DNA of 31,309 bases from a virus, in IMG/VR virus record IMGVR_UViG_3300030090_002125, positions 1-31,309 of that record; one strand, 5' to 3'. The notes under the pieces are model-generated. The model was not told where the DNA came from, made no database searches, and was given only the letters and a program-made list of their open reading frames with translations. Positions 20,725 to 27,164 of the stretch are shown piece by piece. Position 1 is the first letter of the stretch, and each line of letters starts with the position of its first letter. A program made the translations under genes and the position numbers.

Positions 20725-21359
20725 GGTGTTAATGCTTTCCTCCTAGCTTTAATAAGATCAATAAGTTTATTATATTGGTCTTGGCTAATTTTCCCTTCAT
20801 CTAGCCTTGCAACTAGAGTATTGAAATGTTGGTCTAATTGTTCATCAGTAGTTGATTTCACAATAGCGTCACGAGCCAAAACCGCTATATTCTGTTTGTG
20901 TTGAACATTAGCTTGTCTTTTAGATGGTGCGGCTTTTTCTTTTTCTGGTTCTATCTCCATGTTGTTATCCATGTCAGTTTCCAGACCAAGAATTAATTTG
21001 ATACTGTATCTTCTTTGATAAGTTACAGAACCACCCCATACGTGTGCTTCATTCTTTCTCTCTAAATCTCTTGGAGGTAGAAAGAAAGGCAGTTCACTAA
21101 TTTCTTCATGGCCGCCAATATGCACTAATTTAGTTTTTATTGTAGTTTGGCCTGTTGATGTGCAACCAAAAAGTTGAGATAAGTGAAAGCCATTACTATG
21201 TAGGACTGGCTGGACTTTAGAAAGCATTTGCTCAAGTGGCAAATAGCTATATCCAAATTTTCCAGCGCCTACTTCTTTAGTCCTTACTAATGAAGGAAAC
21301 TCTTTTTGTGCTTTTTGTAATGCTTTGATAAAAGCAATTTTAGGATTAATTTCAGACAT
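20721..21359 (-). CDS. erf: ERF family single-strand annealing protein
   Basis: 212 residues. 'FPSLVRTKEVGAGKFGYSYLPLEQMLSKVQPVLHSNGFHLSQ' at the start and 'GSVTYQRRYSIKLILGLETDMDNN' at ~110-133 are the ERF family signatures ('Y.Y..L......PLL...G' and 'GsaiTYaRRY.l...lGl..d.D.d'). The C-terminal third is a charged, probably flexible region with a helix-rich tail. ERF proteins anneal complementary single strands during phage recombination or genome circularisation. It is coupled (TAATG) to the ParB-like gene and follows a RecE-like exonuclease, forming a two-part recombination system. Confidence 0.88.
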   Translation of the reverse strand: MSEINPKIAFIKALQKAQKEFPSLVRTKEVGAGKFGYSYLPLEQMLSKVQPVLHSNGFHLSQLFGCTSTGQTTIKTKLVHIGGHEEISELPFFLPPRDLERKNEAHVWGGSVTYQRRYSIKLILGLETDMDNNMEIEPEKEKAAPSKRQANVQHKQNIAVLARDAIVKSTTDEQLDQHFNTLVARLDEGKISQDQYNKLIDLIKARRKALTP

Positions 21360-22222
21360 TAAATTATTCCCTCCATTTGGTCTAGTTTTGGATCTTGAAT
21401 AGTAAGAACATTTGCTACATCAGAAGGCGGTGCCATAAATCTAGTTTTTTTAACTTTGTTAATGTGAAAGTTAAATAATCTGATAAAAGCATTTAGTTGG
21501 TATCTTTGATAAAAAGAACCTCTCAATCTAAACCCTTTTTGCATAAGTTGATTTCTGTATGACAAGATTGGATTATCTATTTCTAGATTAGTCCCTTCAG
21601 AAAATTGAGTTAAAAATTCAATCAAAATTTCTTGTTTAAATTTTTTTTCTAGTACAAGTTTGTAAAAAGGTACTCCTGCACTTAAATGAAAATAATGAAA
21701 TTTTCTGTGATAGATACCCATTTCTTGAATAATTGTGTCCCAATCTGATTTTTGCTTTTCGTACTCATTATGGATCTCCATGTGAGTTGGTACTACTACA
21801 TTGCGCCAAGTACCCTTAGGATAATTTTTGTACAAAAGATAAACTTTTATACCAGCTGCTAAATGTTTTGATGCTGCACTACCTTTAATGTAAAGACCGT
21901 CAGCAGCAGTTCTGGCTGTACCTGTGTCGACACAATGAAATATTTTTGGATCCATATTTCTAGCAACCATAATTGGCAGTGTTTTGCCAGTTTTTACAAT
22001 CGCTAAAAGTCTGTGTTGTCCATCTAATAAGTTGCCGTCTTTATCGAAAGCAATACCTTGATTAGTTAAAATCCATTCTCCATTATCAATAGAGGTAATT
22101 AATCTTTTTAGATTAGCTGGTTTAACTTTTCTGTTTTTAGTGTTTTTTTCTTCTAAAACGTGTTCTGCAAAGTCAGGGGTAATCTGTTCAATGCCAAATG
22201 AGGGTAAAGTAGTTTCAGTCAT
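21359..22222 (-). CDS. ParB/Srx-fold protein of the recombination operon
   Basis: 287 residues from ATG 22222, which overlaps the upstream stop by eight bases; the longer frame to 22351 runs back over the exonuclease gene and is rejected. Residues 28-95 have the ParB-like signature 'K..NLKRLITSIDNGEWILTNQGIAFDKDG.LLDGQHRLLAI', with Asp67-Gly-Gln-His-Arg71. The rest is helical, without a recognisable HTH, and resembles phage ParB-like proteins rather than partition factors. The fold can bind CTP or act as a nuclease; the task here is unknown. Its place between exonuclease and annealing protein suggests DNA processing. Confidence 0.7.
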   Translation of the reverse strand: MTETTLPSFGIEQITPDFAEHVLEEKNTKNRKVKPANLKRLITSIDNGEWILTNQGIAFDKDGNLLDGQHRLLAIVKTGKTLPIMVARNMDPKIFHCVDTGTARTAADGLYIKGSAASKHLAAGIKVYLLYKNYPKGTWRNVVVPTHMEIHNEYEKQKSDWDTIIQEMGIYHRKFHYFHLSAGVPFYKLVLEKKFKQEILIEFLTQFSEGTNLEIDNPILSYRNQLMQKGFRLRGSFYQRYQLNAFIRLFNFHINKVKKTRFMAPPSDVANVLTIQDPKLDQMEGII

Positions 22223-23030
22223 AGTTGTTGCTGAGCCAGTAGGGTTTGCCGAGGGTCTGGATTCCGTTTGGTTCGGTATCGGTGTAGCCGAGCCATTTTC
22301 CAGATTGATTAGCTTCAAATATTTTAAGAAGCGCTTGTTCTTGAATTTCATAACCTAAATCAAGGAATTCATCATCTAATTTGTAGACTCCTATATTGAA
22401 AGGAAATACTTTTTCTATTACTACAAAGACAAATTTTTTACAATTTGTACCTTGTAAATAATGTGCTGCTTGAAGGTGGTAGTTAAAGTTAGTAATTGTT
22501 TTAGTAAAACTTTCTGGGGACGCGCCACCTTCTCCTGTAGTTTTTAAATCTACAATGGTGTCTCCATTGATCTTGTCGCAGCGACATTTAAGGTCTAAAC
22601 CAGTTGCACTATGTGACCACCAGAAACTTTGTTCTGATTGGCCTTTGTTTAACAGGTCATAAGCTGTTGAGTGAGCCATTATTGATGACATCATATTGTC
22701 AGCTAATGCAGCATCTTGTGGTGTGATTACTGTTATGCCTTGTTTCTCATATTCGAGAGCTTGTTCTTTGCCTTTTTTTGTGCGCTTATCTTCTACAACT
22801 TTAAATTTAGCTGTAAAATCTTCAGGCTCTAAGGTCATGGCATGAAACAAGGTGCCAAACTTCATAGCGGGTGTAGGAAGTTTTGGAGGTGCCAATTCAT
22901 TAAATTTGCTATGCCATAGCGCTCTAGCATTTTGCTTAGTAATAATTTTTAGATCACTAGCACTGAATGCAGGGTCTGCCTGATAGCTTGCAAAATCTAC
23001 TGAAACTGGTTGGATTTCTTGAATAATCAT
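22215..23030 (-). CDS. RecE-like exonuclease (PDDEXK / exodeoxyribonuclease VIII type)
   Basis: 271 residues. The motif order fits RecE/YqaJ-type nucleases: 'FSASDLKIITK..A.ALWHSKF' at the start, 'MKFGTLFHAMTLEPEDF' with His63, 'CRCDKINGDTIVDLKTT' with Asp152, Asp161 and Lys163 (the D-x-K core), and 'YHLQAAHY' with Gln187 and Tyr191. It would degrade one strand of a duplex from an end, leaving a 3' tail for the ERF and SSB-like proteins encoded next. All catalytic residues appear intact. A hairpin and dyad lie between it and the upstream genes. Confidence 0.85.
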   Translation of the reverse strand: MIIQEIQPVSVDFASYQADPAFSASDLKIITKQNARALWHSKFNELAPPKLPTPAMKFGTLFHAMTLEPEDFTAKFKVVEDKRTKKGKEQALEYEKQGITVITPQDAALADNMMSSIMAHSTAYDLLNKGQSEQSFWWSHSATGLDLKCRCDKINGDTIVDLKTTGEGGASPESFTKTITNFNYHLQAAHYLQGTNCKKFVFVVIEKVFPFNIGVYKLDDEFLDLGYEIQEQALLKIFEANQSGKWLGYTDTEPNGIQTLGKPYWLSNNYD

Positions 23031-23071
23031 TGTTATACTTAATTGGGCCGTTAGGGGCGGTTCTTGGGGTT

Positions 23072-23117
23072 AAAACTGGTATGGGAGTTGAAAGGATCCC
23101 CTCTGCCAGTTTTTTTT
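23072..23117. terminator. Terminator/attenuator before the recombination genes
   Basis: AAAACTGGTA (23072-23081) pairs with TGCCAGTTTT (23104-23113, one G-U), and GGGA (23083-23086) with TCCC (23097-23100) inside. Eight T (23110-23117) follow on the plus strand and TTTT on the minus strand. In the minus operon it sits between the gene ending at 23175 and the exonuclease start at 23030, so it may reduce read-through into the recombination genes. Confidence 0.55.
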
Positions 23118-23119
23118 AT

Positions 23120-23153
23120 GGTCAGCAACAAATTTGTATATGTTGCTACGACC
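23120..23153. promoter_or_regulatory. Eleven-base dyad, operator or RNA hairpin
   Basis: GGTC (23120-23123) plus AGCAACA (23124-23130) are mirrored by TGTTGCT (23141-23147) and GACC (23150-23153), with a 10-base centre and a 2-base offset on the right. The GC-rich ends stand out from the AT-rich surroundings. It lies beside the terminator at 23072-23117 in the same gap and could be a protein-binding site controlling that terminator. Confidence 0.45.
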
Positions 23154-23174
23154 AAAAGAGTAAGACAGATAGAG

Positions 23175-23576
23175 TTATACACCTGTTTTCTCTGCCTCAA
23201 TAAGAGCTTTTAGTTCTTTGGTGATGTCACGCATTTGTTTAAAAAGCTTGGAAGTTCTCTCCTCTAGAGCTAGTAGCTTTACAGGATTTCTTTCTCTAAC
23301 TTCTTTAACAATTAATTTCTTGTATTCTGCATCTATTTTTTCGTACCTCTCCTCTAGCTCTTTAGTCTTTGCGCCTAGTGATAGGCCATAGTATTGAAAA
23401 TTTACTGCACATTCATCTACAGGAATTTCTACTACTAGCTCAATTTGTTTACTATACTTTGGCTCAAACAACAACTGTTGTAGTGATGTTATTTCATAAG
23501 GACAATCTTTAAGCCATTGCTGCACTTTTGGATTAGTGAAATCTAAGTGCTGACCATTACGCTGCATTCCATTCAT
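23175..23576 (-). CDS. Early-operon protein with C-terminal coiled coil (133 aa)
   Basis: 133 residues. The first half ('HLDFTNPKVQQWLKDCPYEITSLQQLLFEPKYSKQIELVVEIPVDE') looks like a small alpha/beta domain. Residues ~70-130 are a charged coiled coil ('KTKELEERYEKIDAEYKKLIVKE'). The start overlaps the upstream stop (ATGA). No family is recognised; coiled coil and operon place suggest a partner protein for an early DNA or host-takeover function. Confidence 0.55.
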   Translation of the reverse strand: MNGMQRNGQHLDFTNPKVQQWLKDCPYEITSLQQLLFEPKYSKQIELVVEIPVDECAVNFQYYGLSLGAKTKELEERYEKIDAEYKKLIVKEVRERNPVKLLALEERTSKLFKQMRDITKELKALIEAEKTGV

Positions 23577-24046
23577 TGTTCTACCTCCTTAGTAGTTTGT
23601 TTTTGTTGATCTTTGTAAAATTGTTCTCTGAACTGTTTTTGTAGTTCATCTTCTAAAGTTCCAAGACAGCCATTAATTAGCTGTATATCTTCAGAAAGTT
23701 TGTAAATTTGTTTTCCTAGGTTTGCAATAGCAATAGAGCAACTAAGCTGCCCATCAAAAATTACATCTAGTGAATTACACCAATCACTATCCCAACACTC
23801 TGAGCATTGGCCTGTGATTTCTTCTAGCACTGCATCTGCTGACTCTTCAGCTGGCTCATATCGAACTTTCTGCATAACAGCAGTTTTTGCTAAATACAAG
23901 CCGTGCATTTTTTCTATGTTTTTACGCGCTGATTCTTTCAAGCTATCTATTCTTTTGTAGCTTGTAGTTCTTTTTTCTCTGAGCTTCGTTACCTCAGGGT
24001 CAGCGCTGACATAGTCGCGCATTTTTTTGTAATCAAAATCAGCCAT
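23573..24046 (-). CDS. Early-operon coiled-coil protein with Cys cluster (157 aa)
   Basis: 157 residues from ATG 24046, which overlaps the upstream stop by eight bases (the longer frame to 24100 is inside that gene). An N-terminal coiled coil ('KLREKRTTSYKRIDSLKESARKN') is followed by 'TGQCSECWDSDWCNSLDVIFDGQLSC', with cysteines close together that could bind a metal, then another helical region. No known fold is recognised. It is coupled to the downstream coiled-coil gene, so the two may form a complex. Confidence 0.5.
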   Translation of the reverse strand: MADFDYKKMRDYVSADPEVTKLREKRTTSYKRIDSLKESARKNIEKMHGLYLAKTAVMQKVRYEPAEESADAVLEEITGQCSECWDSDWCNSLDVIFDGQLSCSIAIANLGKQIYKLSEDIQLINGCLGTLEDELQKQFREQFYKDQQKQTTKEVEQ

Positions 24047-24269
24047 TAAAAGTTGCCTCCAATTTTTTTTCATTTGCGTGAGCAAGCAAAGCCCTGTCAC
24101 AGGCTTGTTGCGCGTGTTCCTTTGTAATCTCTGGGTCCATAAGCAAAGTACAAATTATTTTTGCCATATCATCTGCATGTGAAGTAGTCGGACAAGCAAA
24201 TAAAAGATAAAAACCTTGAAAAAGAAATTCATGTTTATCATTTGGGTCTGGTTTTTTTTCAAATTTCAT
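24039..24269 (-). CDS. Small early-operon protein (76 aa)
   Basis: 76 residues starting in an ATGA overlap with the preceding small gene. 'KHEFLFQGFYLLFACPTTSHADDMAKIICTLLMDPEITKEHAQQACDRALLAHA' is mainly helical with a hydrophobic centre not long enough for a certain membrane span. No family recognised. Part of a chain of at least six overlapping early genes. Confidence 0.5.
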   Translation of the reverse strand: MKFEKKPDPNDKHEFLFQGFYLLFACPTTSHADDMAKIICTLLMDPEITKEHAQQACDRALLAHANEKKLEATFNG

Positions 24270-24397
24270 CTGGCGATCTCCTCACAAGCAGCGACAACAC
24301 CAGCTTTACAGTCTGCTAATGTCATGTCGTAAAGAGTGCCAGAAAGGGTCGTGTAGAACAACCCTGACATTGCGATCATTAGAAATAAATTTCTCAT
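24266..24397 (-). CDS. Tiny early-operon protein with N-terminal signal or membrane helix (43 aa)
   Basis: A 43-codon frame joined to both neighbours by ATGA overlaps (start 24397, stop 24266-24268), which is strong support for a real gene. The product begins 'MRNLFLMIAMSGLFYTTLSG', a membrane helix or signal peptide, then a short segment with two cysteines ('LADCKAGVVAACEEIAR'), which could form one disulphide if exported. Function unknown; small exported early proteins may target the host envelope. Confidence 0.55.
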   Translation of the reverse strand: MRNLFLMIAMSGLFYTTLSGTLYDMTLADCKAGVVAACEEIAR

Positions 24398-24633
24398 TTG
24401 TGTGCCTCGATAAATTTACCCATTGCATCTAGCAAAGCCTGTGAAACTTTTTCAGCTGTGTCAGTAACTTCATAACCGCCAAAAAATTCATTGATGTGTC
24501 GGCTAGTGGTCTTGCTATGGTGTTTTTTTGTGACTAGGTGCATACAGTCTTTAGCCTTAAAAGCAACAAATGTGTCATAAGACTTTAATAGTGTGCCAGC
24601 TTCACATTCGTAGGTGGTAACATTCTTAGACAT
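24394..24633 (-). CDS. Small early-operon protein, possibly DUF8033-like (79 aa)
   Basis: 79 residues from ATG 24633; a GTG one codon upstream (24636) overlaps the preceding stop and is an alternative. 'YECEAGTLLKSYDTFVAFKAKDCMHLVTKKHHSKTTSRHINEFFGG' has the 'SYDT.VA.K' and 'TSRHINEF' pattern of a small phage family I recall as DUF8033, of unknown function. The remainder is a helix. The family tag is from memory and unchecked. Confidence 0.55.
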   Translation of the reverse strand: MSKNVTTYECEAGTLLKSYDTFVAFKAKDCMHLVTKKHHSKTTSRHINEFFGGYEVTDTAEKVSQALLDAMGKFIEAHK

Positions 24634-24635
24634 CA

Positions 24636-24833
24636 CTAAACCTCACAAGTAGTATTAGTTTTTTGTCTAGCTATCTGTTCTAGTAAAGTCCTGATTGTAC
24701 CTGCATAGCTATCTTCGTGTGCTTCTTGAAACTCTTCTTCATCATCAGGAAGCATTGCTTTGGCCTCCTGTAGTATGTTTTCAAAGTTTTCTAGCTGCTC
24801 ATCATTGCAACTGATCTGTAAAAGGTTTTCCAT
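24636..24833 (-). CDS. First gene of the minus early operon, acidic helical protein (65 aa)
   Basis: 65 residues, very acidic ('DDEEEFQEAHED' in the middle), all-helical. It is the first gene after the divergent control region and therefore likely to be made early and in quantity. Acidic small phage proteins can mimic DNA and block host proteins, but nothing beyond charge supports this. Its stop overlaps the possible GTG of the next gene. Confidence 0.55.
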   Translation of the reverse strand: MENLLQISCNDEQLENFENILQEAKAMLPDDEEEFQEAHEDSYAGTIRTLLEQIARQKTNTTCEV

Positions 24834-24850
24834 AATTTTGCGAGAATAAA

Positions 24851-24870
24851 AAAGTGGTACCGACCACTTT
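24851..24870. promoter_or_regulatory. Operator-like dyad over the minus-strand transcription start
   Basis: AAAGTGGT (24851-24858) and ACCACTTT (24863-24870) are perfect mirror halves around ACCG. The dyad begins four bases past the -10 box of the minus promoter, so it should cover the start point; RNA begun there would lack part of the stem, which favours a protein operator over an RNA hairpin. Confidence 0.55.
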
Positions 24871-24873
24871 ACT

Positions 24874-24902
24874 ATTATGACTCATCAATGGACAGAAGTA
24901 AA
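24874..24902 (-). promoter_or_regulatory. Candidate early promoter of the minus operon
   Basis: On the minus strand TTTACT (complement of 24897-24902), 17-base spacer and CATAAT (complement of 24874-24879) match the sigma70 consensus at four and five positions. The first gene starts at 24833, some 40 bases downstream. A perfect dyad overlaps the expected start point. Confidence 0.5.
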
Positions 24903-24903
24903 C

Positions 24904-24919
24904 CTTTATAAGCATAAAG
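24904..24919. repeat. Second dyad in the control region
   Basis: CTTTAT (24904-24909) and ATAAAG (24914-24919) are perfect mirror halves around AAGC, and flanking AAC/GTT nearly extend them. It abuts the -35 box of the minus promoter on the upstream side, a usual place for an activator or second repressor site. Confidence 0.4.
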
Positions 24920-24941
24920 TTACAATATCTGAATAAAACAA

Positions 24942-24958
24942 ATGTTTATTGATGTTTA
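24942..24958. repeat. Direct repeat ATGTTTA, one helical turn apart
   Basis: ATGTTTA occurs at 24942-24948 and 24952-24958, exactly 10 bases apart, so bound proteins would lie on the same face of the helix. It is just upstream of the candidate plus-strand promoter. Confidence 0.35.
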
Positions 24959-24961
24959 CAG

Positions 24962-24990
24962 TTGCGCTTTTTCTAATAATGGTTCATAAT
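24962..24990 (+). promoter_or_regulatory. Candidate early promoter of the plus operon
   Basis: TTGCGC (24962-24967), 17-base spacer and CATAAT (24985-24990). The -10 box is good, the -35 box weak. A start near 24997 would give a short leader containing the hairpin at 24998-25011, ahead of the gene at 25031. Confidence 0.4.
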
Positions 24991-24997
24991 TGATTTA

Positions 24998-25011
24998 TGG
25001 CGGAAGCGCCA
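24998..25011 (+). promoter_or_regulatory. Leader hairpin before the first plus-strand early gene
   Basis: TGGCG (24998-25002) pairs with CGCCA (25007-25011) around a GAAG loop. An ATG at 24997 also opens a 25-codon frame that overlaps the start of the gene at 25031 in another frame; it could be a leader peptide or chance. Confidence 0.35.
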
Positions 25012-25030
25012 GTTCTTTACATTCTCGCAA

Positions 25031-26008
25031 ATGACTTTTACTACTCCAAACCACATCAGCCATCACCTAGTTGAAACAGTTACTAGCGCATTGATTGCTG
25101 AAGTTCAAGCTACTTGTAAACAAAAAAATATCCAAGTAGATCATCACAAAGCAGAGGGTATTAGATTCCCTTATGTAAGCACAGGCCGTTACATTATTCG
25201 TGCAGAAAAAAGACTAGAAGAAAGGTCTACTGTATTTGGTTGGGACGAGCCACGTTTCTACCCACATTACGCAAACATTGTTGATGAGGCACACGCTCAA
25301 GCATTATCTACTATTAATTTGTTGGAGCAGAGAATTGGTCAGCACATGACCGATCAAGAGTACATCTATAAAACAGATTTGAAGATCAACTATTCTAATC
25401 AGCTTATTGAAGGCCGTGTTTATGGTTGCACTTATGAGTATGGTAATGTTGCTGGATTGCCAGCTGATGCTACTGTTCAAGAAAAAAAAGAAGCTACTAA
25501 GTTTGAGATTTATGTACGCATGATCTGGAATTACAGATATGGTGAAAACTCAGCTAATGGCCACCTTACACAGTACACACAGTTCAGATCAGAAAGACAT
25601 GGTACTGAAATGATTGGTAAGAGCAAAGTTCAAAAAGCTACTGATGAAGAGAAAGCTAAGAAAGCTGCAGAAAAACAAGCAGCAGCAGATGCTAAACAGC
25701 AAGCTAAATGGGAAAGATTCGCTAAGTTACCAGTTCAGTTAGAAAAATGGTTAACTAAAGAGATTCACACAGAGGCTGCACGTATTACTGATGAGGGTGT
25801 TGCTCAAGCTAAAGCTGAGTGCGATGCTATCAAAGCTTCATTCGATCAAGAATGGTACGTCAAAGTAAGAGCTGAAAGGATCGAAAAAAACAACAAAATG
25901 AGAAATGACTGCAGAGCTTGGCAAAATGATGATTCTGAGCTTAGAAAGTTATTTGCTGAAGGTGTTGACACTAGGCAAAAGCTAAAGGATCTATACGGAG
26001 TCTGGTAA
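25031..26008 (+). CDS. First plus-strand early protein, unknown function (325 aa)
   Basis: 325 residues, by far the largest gene of this block. The N-terminal ~190 residues ('TFTTPNHISHHLVETVTSALIAEVQ', 'GRYIIRAEKRLEERSTVFGWDEPRFYPHYANI', 'KFEIYVRMIWNYRYGENSANGHLTQYTQFRSERHG') form a mixed domain rich in aromatic residues. Residues ~200-235 are an Ala/Lys/Gln-rich helical linker, and the rest is helical and charged. No catalytic motif is clear. Codons ending in C or G seem more frequent than in nearby genes, as in highly expressed genes. It is followed at once by a strong terminator, so it may be expressed largely alone. Confidence 0.6.
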   Translation: MTFTTPNHISHHLVETVTSALIAEVQATCKQKNIQVDHHKAEGIRFPYVSTGRYIIRAEKRLEERSTVFGWDEPRFYPHYANIVDEAHAQALSTINLLEQRIGQHMTDQEYIYKTDLKINYSNQLIEGRVYGCTYEYGNVAGLPADATVQEKKEATKFEIYVRMIWNYRYGENSANGHLTQYTQFRSERHGTEMIGKSKVQKATDEEKAKKAAEKQAAADAKQQAKWERFAKLPVQLEKWLTKEIHTEAARITDEGVAQAKAECDAIKASFDQEWYVKVRAERIEKNNKMRNDCRAWQNDDSELRKLFAEGVDTRQKLKDLYGVW

Positions 26009-26019
26009 AGACTCCCTTT
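25997..26019 (+). terminator. Strong intrinsic terminator inside the stop of the 25031 gene
   Basis: GGAGTCT (25997-26003) pairs perfectly with AGACTCC (26009-26015); the loop GGTAA contains the stop codon. CTTTCTTT follows. Three more plus-strand genes lie directly downstream, so it probably sets a higher level for the first gene rather than ending the operon completely. Confidence 0.7.
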
Positions 26020-26049
26020 CTTTCATATAAATTTATTTTCTTAAAACTC

Positions 26050-26286
26050 ATGGATTACAAAATCACTACTAAATTTTATTCAAAGAGCTACGACCATACA
26101 GCTGCAGAACTATTCGCACTAAAGCTAAAACAAGACATGAAGTGGCTTACAGATGACTACTTGCCAGTTTACCTAGAACCATTTCTTAATTCTGAAAAAG
26201 TGTATTTTGGTATCAACGTAGAAGGTAATGTACACACAATTTTTAAAAGAGGCAAAACTACATCGAGGTTTATTCCAAATGTCTAG
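26050..26286 (+). CDS. Small early protein (78 aa)
   Basis: 78 residues, after the terminator. 'MDYKITTKFYSKSYDHTAAELFALKLKQDMKWLTDDYLPVYLEPFLNSEKVYFGINVEGNVHTIFKRG' reads as helix plus a beta hairpin; no family is recognised. It overlaps the next gene by eight bases. Placed among a run of short early genes of the kind that often modify host functions. Confidence 0.5.
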   Translation: MDYKITTKFYSKSYDHTAAELFALKLKQDMKWLTDDYLPVYLEPFLNSEKVYFGINVEGNVHTIFKRGKTTSRFIPNV

Positions 26287-26461
26287 AAAAAAAATGACTA
26301 AAGCTGAAGCACTTAAAGACTTCAGATTATTATTCAAAACTTTTGGTAAACGTGGCGATGCCATAGCTAAAAGAGAAGATTGGAACAATTACACAGATGC
26401 ACTTTGTAAAGAAGGTCTAATCACACTAAAACAATACGAAAACTGGGGGCAGCCTTTCTAA
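26279..26461 (+). CDS. Small basic early protein (60 aa)
   Basis: 60 residues from ATG 26279, eight bases inside the previous gene; the earlier in-frame ATG at 26228 would overlap that gene by 59 bases. 'MSRKKMTKAEALKDFRLLFKTFGKRGDAIAKREDWNNYTDALCKEGLITLKQYENW' is a compact helical protein with a basic start, possibly a small DNA-binding domain. No family is recognised. One-base overlap (TAATG) with the next gene. Confidence 0.5.
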   Translation: MSRKKMTKAEALKDFRLLFKTFGKRGDAIAKREDWNNYTDALCKEGLITLKQYENWGQPF

Positions 26462-26745
26462 TGACACTTAATCAAAAAGAACAAAGATTCCTAAGAATGT
26501 TTCCACCGCGCATGAAACAGCTTGACAATCAAATTAGGCTAGTTAAAAACTGTTCTAGGAAAGATGGTTATGAGTGGGACTTTACAGACACAGTTCCTAC
26601 TTTCTTTATAGTAATTTTTCATAACCTGACATTATGCGCTAAGAAGTTTGGTTTAGACGTTGATGTACGTATCGAGGGACGCGATATTGAGGAAGTCTAT
26701 GAAGACGCTAACGACAAATTTCAAGATAGTTTAAATGTCAACTGA
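26461..26745 (+). CDS. Small early protein (94 aa)
   Basis: 94 residues, coupled to both neighbours. 'QRFLRMFPPRMKQLDNQIRLVKNCSRKDGYEWDFTDTVPTFFIVIFHNLTLCAKKFGLDVDVRIEGRDIEEVYEDANDKF' is mostly helical with an acidic end. No family or motif is recognised. Confidence 0.5.
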   Translation: MTLNQKEQRFLRMFPPRMKQLDNQIRLVKNCSRKDGYEWDFTDTVPTFFIVIFHNLTLCAKKFGLDVDVRIEGRDIEEVYEDANDKFQDSLNVN

Positions 26746-26947
26746 ACAATCACTAGCTTATGAGTTTAAACAGCATTTTTGTTACCAAGAGCTACAAAAG
26801 TGGAAACATTACCTTTGTCAAAAAAGATGCATTGAAGAGGTGGAGGTGGCTATTGCTGCGACCACTTCTCTTGTAACTGAGATTAAAAATCTTGAAGACA
26901 AAATTTACAATGAAAATATCCCTAAATGCGATGATCCGTTAATTTAG
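26735..26947 (+). CDS. Small Cys-containing early protein (70 aa)
   Basis: 70 residues, starting 11 bases inside the previous gene. 'YEFKQHFCYQELQKWKHYLCQKRCIEEVEVAIAATTSLVTEIKNLEDKIYNE' has four cysteines in all (residues 16, 28, 32 and 65) and a helical C-terminal half. A small metal site is possible but not shown. No family is recognised. Its stop codon lies at the foot of an inverted repeat that precedes the next small gene. Confidence 0.5.
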   Translation: MSTEQSLAYEFKQHFCYQELQKWKHYLCQKRCIEEVEVAIAATTSLVTEIKNLEDKIYNENIPKCDDPLI

Positions 26948-26998
26948 GTGTATGATCGGCTTGTAAGCAGTTACACTGTCTGGCTATCCAAACACCTA
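26945..26998 (+). promoter_or_regulatory. Structured leader of the 27000 gene
   Basis: TAGGTGT (26945-26951) pairs with ACACCTA (26992-26998), enclosing a second hairpin TGTAA/TTACA (26962-26975, GCAG loop). The outer stem ends one base before the ATG at 27000, so it could hide the start codon region. It has no T-run, so it is not a terminator. The size is too short for a tRNA. Confidence 0.4.
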
Positions 26999-26999
26999 T

Positions 27000-27164
27000 A
27001 TGAACATTTTCATGTATCTTAGAGCGGAAGATGGCGCGGCTTTAAGGGACTTTCTTAAAAGAAACCCAAGTGTAAAAGGTTTTGAAAAGGAAAAAGAGTT
27101 TTTAGATGCTGGATTGATAGCGCGGGTCTGTTACTCTTTGGAAGTAGAGCTTAATAAACTGTAG
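27000..27164 (+). CDS. Small protein between two structured elements (54 aa)
   Basis: A 54-codon frame from ATG 27000 to TAG 27162-27164. Product: 'MNIFMYLRAEDGAALRDFLK' at the start, then 'VKGFEKEKEFLDAGLIARVCYSLEVELNKL', an all-helical, charged protein with the look of a small folded domain (Leu/Ala-spaced helices). It is flanked by a structured leader (26945-26998) and a candidate structured RNA whose first strand begins in its stop codon. It has no named family. The clean start and fill of the gap support a real gene. Confidence 0.5.
   Translation: MNIFMYLRAEDGAALRDFLKRNPSVKGFEKEKEFLDAGLIARVCYSLEVELNKL

Noticed and set aside
22223-22351. Extension of the ParB-like gene (recombination operon) to the ATG at 22351
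   Set aside because: It runs 137 bases into the exonuclease gene; the ATG at 22222 overlaps the exonuclease stop by eight bases, the same arrangement as at 24046 and 26279.
20006-24833. Lysogeny module, suggested by two excisionase-like HTH proteins
   Set aside because: No integrase, CI-like repressor or attachment site is seen in the window; small HTH proteins of this type are also common in strictly lytic phages.
26945-26998. tRNA gene, suggested by a seven-pair outer stem
   Set aside because: Only 40 bases lie between the stem strands, and there is no T-loop, D-loop or anticodon arm of normal size.
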